Shown: piece after piece, positions 55,010 to 64,000 of the stretch
Layout: the number at the start of each line of letters is the position of its first letter
Numbering within the stretch: the stretch's first letter is position 1
Source of the DNA: Gracilariopsis chorda
Taxonomy: Eukaryota > Rhodophyta > Florideophyceae > Gracilariales > Gracilariaceae
DNA length: 64,000 bases
Direction of reading: 5' to 3'
NCBI GenBank assembly: GCA_003194525.1
Contig: NBIV01000005.1
Location: 124,001-188,000, forward strand
The notes under the pieces: model-generated
Database searches by the model: none
What the model saw: only the letters and a program-made list of their open reading frames with translations
What the model was told of the DNA's origin: nothing
Translations under genes and position numbers: made by a program

Positions 55010-56976
55010 TAGTTTATATTGATAGGTCTAACAGTCCTGGGCACCAATGCAGGCCTTACTTCATCACAGAATCTTTACTGCCCCACAAGTGCCGTTTCGT
55101 ATCCCTTTGATGACGGTCCTGGACGTCGCAGACGCGAAAAAACTCTGTTGAAAACGCTCTTTACCATCGTCTTAGTCTTGCCATTGGGCACTTCCATCGT
55201 GAAGCTCGACTTTTCTGTTTTTCGGTCCTTCGCTGCTCCAGTCATAATGAGATATGATTACTGCAACAGGTTTCTCGATGCAATCAGGCCTCAACTCAGG
55301 CTTGTTGAACTCGACTATGGATGGTCAGTACCCATAGTTCAACATTCGCTGACGCATGCCACGAAGACGCAAATTCTACTCCCTAATGCGCAGGAACCAC
55401 AGTCCGGGTCTCGAGTGTCCATAAACCCCGAGTCGAGCGTGGGTTTATATACCCTTTAGTCTCAGGGAATAGTACACGTCCATTACGGTCAACATTTCTT
55501 ACGGGTTATTAAGCCCCTCTCCTCGTTTTAAGAGAAGTGCCAAATAGCTCTCGCGAACGTAGTTGCTCATATCACACCGGATGTTCTTTTACGGACACTT
55601 ATTGCCAATGTTGGCAAATAGCCAAGTATCTGGCGAAAGAAGAACGGAGTTAATGTAAATGCCACCCTACACTTGCTCACGATGCACCCGACGAGGATGA
55701 CTACGGTCGACGTTCTGGGGCTTCGCCCCATTTCCAAGGATAACATGTCGATGGAGGACGCCACTTTCTTTAAGGAGTGGGAAGATAGGCCCCTTCTAAC
55801 GCTGAATATATCAAGTGACTTGGACCGAAAACGTACAGCTGAACCATAGAAAAAAGATCCCACGGGCTACGACAGGGTATGTCACGTGCAAGCAATACAA
55901 GAGCTTGACCTGAGCCACATAGCGGAGTCGCACGGTGAGAATATTCGTAATTTGGTACGATAAGTTACCAGAATGTGGGACAGGACGGTTCCCTTGGAGG
56001 CATTAACCCTATGGAACACCGGACATATCTCTTGCCGAACACGAGTAGGGTCCCACAGCCCCTTACAGGGCAGAGCCGAAAGCTCTAGAACAGGAGCAGT
56101 CCCAAGTAGAAAACACGCTTCACGCAGATCTGATTGAGCCAGCTAAGTCACCCTGCAAATCTCAGGCTTTACTGGCTTTTAAGGCCGACGGAAACTACAG
56201 GTTTTGTGTTCACTATCACCGGCTCACTCTGGTGACTACTACGGACACGTAACCCATCCCTCATATGTACAATTGGATCGATTCGCTTGAGAATTCTATC
56301 GCATTTACATCTTTGGACGCTACCTGCGGATATCGGACAGTTCCTGCTGGGCAGAAGGATTAAGAAAAGACAGCGCTTGTGTGGGAATCCGGATCCTATC
56401 GCTAGAAGCGGATGTAATTTGGCTCAACCTATGCCCCCGCTACTTTTCGGGGTGCAATATACATCATATTGAAGAGATTCAACAAGCGGATTTTTCTGGT
56501 TCACTAGGATGATGTCATCAACTTCTGTTTGCGAACATTTGAACTACCGCCTTACCCATGTTGGCTGCGTGATGACTGTCCTGCGTGAAGCAGAAATAAC
56601 GCTCAGGTTGAGGAAAGAGGAGGTCTTCCCCGACACGTTCAAGTTTCTTGGACACATTATCTGTCTTGTACGGCTGCCAATCGAGGAGGCTTGGGTTAGA
56701 TCCCTCATTTACGCAAATGAACCCCGCACCAAAACAAAACTTTACTCTTTCTTATGATTCGCAATTGTCGATTGCAGGCTTATCGCGAACCTTTCGGATA
56801 TAAAGAGCCCAATGACTGCACTCTTGCGCAAGGAAATACCACCATATCTAGGTCCCTTAGCGCTCGGGCATTCAGAGTCGTTAAGCTCCTTAAATAACGT
56901 TGGTAAATCGACACCTATTCTATACTTACCCAAACTGGGGGTTCCATACTCCGTGAAGACGGAAGGCAGTGACTAC

Positions 56977-57878
56977 TGAAGTGCAATCCTCAAGGAGGAA
57001 GACTCAGCGATGCCCTGTGGACTTGGTGTTTTTGCCGCTTTCGCGTGTTTATGATTACTACCGCTATTAGCGGGTGTCTCAGCCCTCAGCGGATCCGCAC
57101 GGTGCACCAGGTGCACACCTGTGCATGCGCCGTGTGCCGCCCAAGGCGTGAGTGGACCACGTGTGACACGGATAGTCAAGAGGAGGTTGGCACCACGGTG
57201 TGGACATTTAGTTAACTTATATTTATTATTTATTATTTATCTACGCTACAGTAGGGAGATTACTACACTATATAGTGGCTCGGCGACCTCGCCCTGACAC
57301 TGAGTAAACTTCCCCAACCAGGGTTCTTGGCTCTAAGTCTTTTCCGCTTTCGCGAGTCTTCTACACTCCTCGGAAGTAAAGCCGCGTTACTAACGGTAGA
57401 CCTATCCACCCTGCGTCACTAGGAGTATCACCGCCTTGGGCACTTGTCACTTAATTAACCACCGCCGTGTTCTCGCCCCTGTATAGGGTTCCATTGTACC
57501 TTTTTCCGTGGTCCCGTTGGCCCACACCCCTGTCGCCCCCAATCGGGCATCCCCCGTATTTCCCTTATCCCACTCTCGTGGTTCCTACCCCTTTGTGTGG
57601 TTGCTCGTCACCGCTGACGCGTGTCTCTCGTGCCGGTATCCCGTGACGTCTTCCCCCACTTACGTGGACTCGTACTCCTTGGAAGGGTTGTTTTCCCATT
57701 CGTGGTGATCCTAATCCTACCGTTTCAACTCTCCCCGCTTGGCGTGAGAGTGAGCCTCGGCTTTACAACCCGACTTCGTCATGCTCATCCGGAGAGGCTC
57801 CGTTCGCTGTGTTACCCTCGTGAGAGGAAGATTCCGAACGTCTTCGTGTGTTGTCCCGCTTGCGGGTATTGCACTACA
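56977..57878 (+). repeat. Gypsy-2 5' LTR (902 bp)
   Basis: It starts TGAAGTGCAATCC, aligning with the gypsy-1 LTR start, and ends ATTGCACTACA. It is more distant from the gypsy-1 LTR than the solo LTR is. A palindrome at 57855-57866 (CCCGC/GCGGG) takes the place of the CCCC/GGGG palindrome found near the same LTR end in gypsy-1. Confidence 0.88.
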
Positions 57879-57881
57879 AAG

Positions 57882-57903
57882 TGGTCTCCCGACCTAGAAT
57901 CGG
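57882..57903 (+). other. Gypsy-2 primer-binding site
   Basis: TGGTCTCCCGACCTAGAATC three bases after the LTR, identical to the gypsy-1 site. Confidence 0.88.
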
Positions 57904-57993
57904 AAACGGTTAGGTTTTTTATTACCTCTCCTCGGAGATTCACTGTCCAAACTTTTGGTTTCTTACCATTTCGTGGGAGTTTTTGGTCTACAC

Positions 57994-60109
57994 ATGTCTC
58001 GGCGACCATCCTCCGCCGAACCCGTTGTCACGCGGAGTCCTTCCGTCAGTGACGTGGAACAGGCAGAGATCTCGAAGGTCCCTGCTGGCCACCCTCGACG
58101 TGCCACTTTGAGAGGCAAGTCGAAGGGCCAAGACTCGTCGAGAGCCCAGAAACCCCCGCCTAAGGCGTTGAAGGACGCTCCCAACTCTGGTGTCGACCCG
58201 GCTTCTGCCGATGTAGCTGTACCCTGGAGGGGAGAACCCGATACCGACGCCCCACCTAGTGTCCAAGCGCAGCTTGAGGAGATGCGTGAAGCACACAATA
58301 CCCTCGTGGAGGAGTTTGAAGTCCTGCGTGTCAGGTTTGATACCTCTTCTATGAAGGATTTGGCTGAGGACATTCGCCTTTTAAGGGCGGATGTCAACAC
58401 TGTGTTGGAATGTTTTGGTGGCCCTGCCAACTATGTTGAGAATGTGGAAACCCGATTTGATCGTGTCAGTGCCCGTCTGAGGACGTTGGAGCAAACTATC
58501 TTGATGGATGACAACGTCCCGGGGGGGGGGCACTGCTGTCTCGCAAAAAGCGAAGCGCGAGAAGAAAGATTCTACCCGCCGCACTCGTAAGAAGCAACCC
58601 AAGCACGATCCCGACTCGTCGGATTCCTCCCTGTCTTCACAGGATTCTCACCATTCAGATGGTTCGGTGTCTTCGGATTCTTCGTCGGACGATGATCATC
58701 GCCGACGCCCGTCCCATTCTAAACGGTCTTCTTCCACCCAAGGTGTGATTCGCCCCCGGAGGAAGGGGAGGAAACACTTAGGATTGAGGGAACTCAAATG
58801 TACTAATCCCCTCTACAAGAGGTTGGTATCGTACCGATATTATCGGCTTGAGGACTCCTCACTGGATCGTACACCCCGTGGTACGGGTAAGGTGAAGGAC
58901 TGCATAAAGCGTATGCAGCTTTCCCTTCGTAACCAGTCCTTTTCTGGAGAGGATCCCATATTGGTGTTAGACTTCCTCGGAAGGTTCGTTTCCGAAGCGG
59001 ACATACTTGGTATGAACGAAGAACAGGCGTTTATTGCCCTACCGTATTTTCTACGTGGACTCGCCGAGGATCAATATAACTCTGTAAGAGGTTCTTCCCG
59101 AGCCTCCGAAGGAGGTGTCACGTGCTGGCCGGAAGCGGTTCAGTACCTCTTGCGATGCTACGCGACGAACAACGCTATTCAAGCGGCTATTCTCGCTTTA
59201 CGCGATACCCGCCAGAAATCTGGAGAGATGGAAACCGAATTCTCGGTACGCCTTAATAAGGCTTTCCACAGGTGTGGCAATGTTTACTCCTCTGGAGAGC
59301 GCTGCACCATGTACATCGATGGATTAGATCCGGCAATTCGTACGCTGGTGGCCCGATATCGGGAGGATCGTCGTAACACGACCTACCTGGAGTTGATTCA
59401 ACACGCGCAAGCGGAAGGTGATGCACTTCGAGCTCGTATCCCTGCATCGAAGTCTCGTCCCGCCAAGGCGTTGATGATGGAAGGCAGTTCACCATCTTTA
59501 TCGCTAGCAGCGAGTGGACGCCCTTCAAGGGACTACGATAACGTGTACCTCGCTCAGGCCGGTGCTCAGTCTATTCCGACCACGGAACTGCCGTGCACGA
59601 CGGATGCGTCCTACGACACAGCTCAGGAGAATTCCCTGCGGTATGATGACGGACCCCGTGTTGACGGACCTCGCATTACCTATGCAAATGGTGCCCTCCG
59701 GCAAAGTCGTCCCGGATGGAAGGATACCCGCCCAGCGGTGAGACACACAGATGCTCGTTCCGGTCAGCCGCCCCCACGCTCTGGAGTCATATGCCACATA
59801 TGTTACGAACACGGTCACATTTCACCGGACTGCATCCTCACTTTGAGAGAAGTAACCCGAGTGATCAGTAACTATGAAGCCCTTACTCCAGCGGAGAAGC
59901 AGACCATTCCGATTGCATCGTACTTACGAGCGAAGACGGACTTCCCCCGGAATATCCCGGATACGAACCCGCGACACGCGTTGCTTTCCCCTGCTGAGCA
60001 GGTCACTAACCCCCGTCTTGTTCGACAAGACACCCCCGCTAGCGCTCCACTGCTAGTGGTTCAGGATTCTGAGACCCCGCCTCAGGCGGAACGGGCTCAG
60101 GAAAATTGA
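57994..60109 (+). pseudogene. Gypsy-2 gag (fossil)
   Basis: ATG at 57994 (MSRRPSSAEPVVTRSPS). A coiled-coil-like stretch (EEMREAHNTLVEEFEVLRVR) precedes a Ser/Asp-rich linker. The conserved capsid-like part (RYYRLEDSSLDRTPRGTGK) lies at about 58830-58890. A CX2CX4HX4C knuckle (CHICYEHGHISPDC) is near 59790. Gag ends at 60109 and pol is open in the -1 frame across that point, the usual frameshift read-through layout. Close to whole. Confidence 0.9.
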
Positions 60110-63100
60110 TTTCGGGAGTCTCCCCTACGGGAGAGGCGCCCTCAGAGCTGAGGTTGAAGGCGCCCGAGGCGTCACTGCCTCGCTCCCCGGTCAAAATCCT
60201 TACTAGGAAACAGGCCGTCTCAGACGTGAACTCTGAACACTTTAGTGTTCTGCGTCGACCGCGGAAACGTGATCGAAACAACCGGTTCCCGGACAGAGTT
60301 TTGGTAATGGGCAAGAGAAACTACAAGGTATATGCTGACCTTGGCCTTTCCACCCAGTTTATGGTGCGAGTTCTCACTGTTTTGGACACAGGTGCAGGCC
60401 CGAACTTCATCGTTGAGTCGCTCCTGCCACCGTCGTTGCAGTCTCAGATCCGCCATGGCGTGATACCGGATGTCGCGGATGCGAATGATAACCCATTATC
60501 AACGGTTGGGACAATCGACCTGGTCGTGCGCCTTGGCTCCTTTCTTGTGAAACTCAACTTTATTGTTTGTCGGAAACTTGCCGCCCCTTTGATCTTGGGA
60601 TGCGACTTCTGTGACAGATTCGTCGATGCCATCAGGCCCCGTCTAAGACGTGTGGAAATGGAAGACGGCTCCTCCGTTTCGATCATACGTCGTCCTCTAC
60701 GACGTGCCTCGAAGAAGCACGATCCATTAACTGCTGCGCAGGAACCCTTACCGGCTTCCCGGGACTCTACAAAGCTCCGCGTTGCCGCGTCTGTCCAACT
60801 TCCACCGGAATCCCAAGTTTGGGTACGAGTCACTTCCTGTCAACACGGTTTACGAGTAATGCAACCCCTCTCATCATCATATGATAGGTATCAACTCGCC
60901 GTGGCGAATGGAGTAGCTCAAATTGAGCCCGATAAACCGTTCAACGTGCTGGTCGCCAATCTAGGCTCTACACCCCAGTCACTGGTGAAAAACCAAGTCA
61001 TTGGTTCGGTAATGCCCCACCCCACCGCGATGGTTCCCACGAGAATGACCGCTGCCGATGTCCTCGGTCTCGTTCACTCTAAGGAAGGGGAGGACACTGC
61101 CGTCCAAATGCCGAAATGCTCTGATGCTAAGCCGGTTCCAACGAGTTACGACCGGATTGATCCCGTGAAAGAACTCGAGGAACTTGACCTCGGTCATGTG
61201 CCGGAATCGCACCGTGAACGTCTCCGTGAGATGCTACGGAATTTCACCACGATGTGGGATGGCTCCCTAGGGGAGATTACTACAACGGAGCACCGGATTG
61301 ACTTGCTACCTGATACCAGGCCGATCGCTCAGCACCCCTATAGGGCAGGCCCTAAAGCTCGAGAAGAGGAAGAATTCCAAGTGGAAAAGATGCTCCGAGC
61401 TGGAGTAATAGAACCGGCTCAGTCGCCGTGGGCATCCCCAGTGGTACTGGCTCCGAAACCGGATGGATCCTGGCGCTTTTGCATCGACTACCGTCGACTG
61501 AACGCCGTAACCATCAAGGATGTGTACCCGATCCCACGAATGGATGAGTACATCGATTCACTCGGAAATGCTACCGTTTTCACGGCTCTAGACGCCAATT
61601 GGGGATACTGGCAGGTGCCCGTCAGGGAACAGGACCGCGACAAAACTGCTTTTGTCTGTCACTCCGGACTCTACCGTTTCAAACGGATGCCTTTTGGTTT
61701 GACCAATGCTCCCGCTACTTTCCAGCGTGCTATCGACATACTACTGGCTCGCTTCAAATGGCGTACATGCCTCGTCTACCTGGACGATATCATAGTATTC
61801 TCAGATAATCTGGATGACCACCTCACACACGTGAGAGATATCCTGACCACGCTACGTGAGGCTGGAGTTACTCTCAAGTTGAGGAAATGTGTGTTCTTTA
61901 CAGATACAGTGAAGTATCTGGGCCACATAATCCGCCCTGGGCGTGTGATGATCGAGGAAGCTCGAGTTAAGTCGCTCTGTCAAGCGAAGGAACCCGCCAC
62001 TCAAACGGAACTACGCTCCTTTCTAGGATTAGTCAACGTCTATCGACGGTTTATCCCGAATTGCGCGGATATCTCAGCACCCTTGAACGCGCTCTTGCGG
62101 AAAGGCCAACCACCGAAATTGGAACCCTTTACGTCCGTCGAGACGAAGGCGTTTAACTCCCTCAAGGAGGCTGTAACATCAGCACCGATATTATCGTTAC
62201 CGAAACCCGGACTACCGTTTACCGTAGACACGGATGCTAGTGACTACCAAGTAGGTTGCGCTCTCTTTCAGACAACTCCCGAAGGAGAACGAACCCCTAT
62301 TGGGTACTGGTCACGCTCACTGAATGTTCACGAGCAGAATTACTCCGTCTCGGAGAAAGAGTGTCTTGCAGTTGTGTGGGCACTCTCCACTCTCCGCCCC
62401 TATCTTATGGGTGTGCACTTCACCGTTTACACGGATCACTCGTCATTACGATGGCTCATGACAGTCTCTGAACCGTCAGGCCGCTTAATGCGTTGGAGGC
62501 TCCGCCTTGCGGAATTCGACTTCGAGGTGATCTACAAGAAGGGCACAAAGAACGCTCAGGCGGACGCGCTGCCGCGTTTACCCACGGATGGTGAAACTCT
62601 ACACGCTGGGGACGAGGACATTCCTTGCTTCGTCGTCGACGATCGAGAACCGGAGAACCCGGACCGTGAACCCGAAAACTCGGATGAAGAACCGGAATCG
62701 GATGATGAACTGGACGCACTACTCGTCTCGGACGATGCTCAGAAACCCCCACCGGGTAATTTCGTGCCAATACCCCCGTAGGAGATGGTCAGAGAACAAC
62801 AAGGTGATCCCTTCTGTACTCAGATTCGCGCCCGACTTAATGGCGGTGCGCAACTCCCTTTCGAGGTTAATGATGTTGGATATCTCGTCAGGACGGTTCA
62901 AACAACCCCACAGGTAGTGGTACCACATACTCTACAATCTAGAGTGTTGCACTTGTCGCACTATGCGAAACTTGGTGAACACGCCGGTGGACGGAAACTT
63001 TACCTCACGTTGCGACGGAGTTACTATTGGCCAGCCATGGCTGTGGACTGCTACGCGACTGTGCGGTCATGCACGGAGTGTGCCAAAAACCGGGTCAAAC

Positions 63101-64000
63101 TCCGGAAGCACTCAACGAAGTTGAAGTTATTTCCAGCACGGGCCCCTCTCGAGTTTGTCGCAATTGACCTCTTGGGACCGCTGCTCACCACAAAGCGTAA
63201 ACATAAGTTTTTATTCGTTATCACGGATCGTTTCTCCAAGCTGGTTCGCACCGTACCTTTAAGGAAGATATCCGCTTTCGCGGTGGCGCAAGCCTTCGTC
63301 ACCCATTGGGTATTTGTCTACGGACCACCGGTTAACATTCTATCCGATAACGGAAAGCAATTCGCATCGCGATTCTTTGAGGACGTGTGTCGGATTCTCG
63401 ATATCAAGAATCTGTTCACAACGACCTACCACCCCCTGTGTAATGGGCATGTCGAGCGGTTTAACCGAACGCTGTTAGCCTCTCTCCGTTCTTGCGTTGC
63501 AGATCACCCCAAAACTTGGGACCTGTACACTGACGCCTTGACGTTTGCGTATAACACACAGGTACACCGTACAACGGGTTTGACTCCATTTGAATTGGTA
63601 CTTTCGCGTCATCCGCCCGCCGTAGCGTTGGAACCCCAGCCTACGCTGGCAAGCTTCCCTTCCGTGAAGGATTATCGCCAACGATGGAAAGCGTGGCTTA
63701 CGAAGTTAATCCCGGTCGCCCGGAGCTCCATGGCACGAGCACAGGCCGCGTACAAGCTTGATTTTGACTCTCGTGTACGAGGTAAAGCACCGCCAATTAC
63801 GGAGGGTGACTACGTCTTCGTCCGTAAGGAGCACTGGAACCCTGATAAGGAGAAACGGCATAAGCTCTGACCCGTCGCGGACGGTCCCTACAAGGTCATA
63901 TCAGTGGATAACGACACCTTAGTGGTGGAAATGAACGACTCTCATGAGCAGATTTCCCGCGATCGCGTTGTTATGGCACCGCCACCCTCTGTAGAGGTTG
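60106..64000 (+). pseudogene. Gypsy-2 pol (fossil, 3' end outside window)
   Basis: Protease VLDTGAGPNF (near 60380); RT with YPIPRMDEYIDSLG (61527), KRMPFGLTNAPATFQ and YLDDIIVF (61777); RNase H VDTDASDYQVGCALF (62224) and ECLAVVWAL; an acidic Glu/Asp-rich spacer; an integrase zinc region (LSHYAKLGEHAGG ... CTECAKN) near 62950-63090; DDE core with AIDLLGP, LSDNGKQFASRF and CNGHVERFNRTL (63160-63470). The polyprotein would make and insert the DNA copy. A few breaks only. Confidence 0.92.

Larger units (their letters stand above)
50900..56976 (+). mobile_element. Gypsy-3: old Ty3/gypsy body (fossil; left limit approximate, right end cut by gypsy-2)
   Basis: A decayed 5' LTR (about 50900-51666) related to the gypsy-1 LTR is followed by a matching primer-binding site, gag, protease, RT and part of RNase H, all on the + strand. 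A solo LTR (54180-55004) is inserted in the protease region and gypsy-2 is inserted in the RNase H region at 56977. Both insertions are younger than gypsy-3. It is heavily broken. Confidence 0.88.
53935..56976 (+). pseudogene. Gypsy-3 pol, split by a solo LTR (fossil)
   Basis: Protease flanks (KVYADLG before 54179; LGTNAGLTSSQNL after 55020), then an RT region (YPIPH-like near 56255; HVGCVMTVLREAEITLRLRK near 56560-56630) and an RNase H start (near 56940-56976), all with the gypsy-2 order. Numerous breaks. Confidence 0.82.
56977..64000 (+). mobile_element. Gypsy-2: Ty3/gypsy element, moderately intact fossil, runs off the window
   Basis: The 5' LTR (56977-57878), primer-binding site, gag, and pol through the integrase core are visible on the + strand; the 3' part, including any chromodomain, aORF and 3' LTR, lies beyond 64000. 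It is the least decayed Ty3/gypsy copy here, with about three breaks in the visible coding region. It is inserted into gypsy-3. Confidence 0.93.

Overview
The window looks like a gene-poor, transposon-packed stretch of a eukaryotic nuclear genome. I see no rRNA, tRNA, CRISPR array, operon or clear single-copy host gene. Nearly everything that can be recognised is a transposable element: four Ty3/gypsy bodies plus a solo LTR, three Ty1/copia bodies, two MULE (Mutator-like) DNA transposons and two PIF/Harbinger-type transposase relics. Base composition is near balanced, with GC-rich Ty3/gypsy DNA and AT-rich stretches around 47-51 kb. The host cannot be named from sequence alone. A red alga or another protist with large repeat islands would fit, but this is inference.

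Layout. 1-3.9 kb: degenerate MULE-A (+). 5028-16591: Ty3/gypsy-1 (-), bounded by a perfect 5-bp duplication, with a chromodomain at the end of pol and a separate antisense reading frame (aORF, +) between pol and the 3' LTR. 17.4-18.0 kb: copia-3 relic (-). About 18.7-31 kb: an old Ty3/gypsy body (gypsy-4, +) split by copia-1 (22045-28194, -, perfect 5-bp duplication). It ends in a chromodomain and its own convergent aORF. A further aORF copy lies at 19.4-20.98 kb in the opposite relation to pol. 32.0-36.8 kb: divergent copia-2 (-). 38598-45934: MULE-B with a perfect 9-bp duplication and 364/365-bp terminal inverted repeats, encoding a Ulp1-like cysteine protease, a FAR1/MULE/SWIM transposase and an unexplained convergent ORF pair. 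47.5-50.9 kb: two Harbinger relics. About 50.9-56.98 kb: old gypsy-3 (+), carrying a solo LTR (54180-55004, perfect 5-bp duplication) and cut by gypsy-2 (56977 to beyond the window, +).

Two observations stand out. First, the aORF is found in three diverged copies. Two sit tail-to-tail with a chromodomain-ending pol, and protein-level similarity follows the antisense frame, which suggests a real accessory gene of this retrotransposon lineage. Second, the Ty3/gypsy copies are studded with 13-nt palindromes (5-bp stem, 3-nt loop), in coding and non-coding DNA. At several homologous codon positions the two stem arms differ between copies but still pair, through synonymous changes. All retrotransposon copies are treated as fossils here: copia-1 looks nearly whole, gypsy-1 and the visible part of gypsy-2 moderately broken, and the rest heavily decayed.
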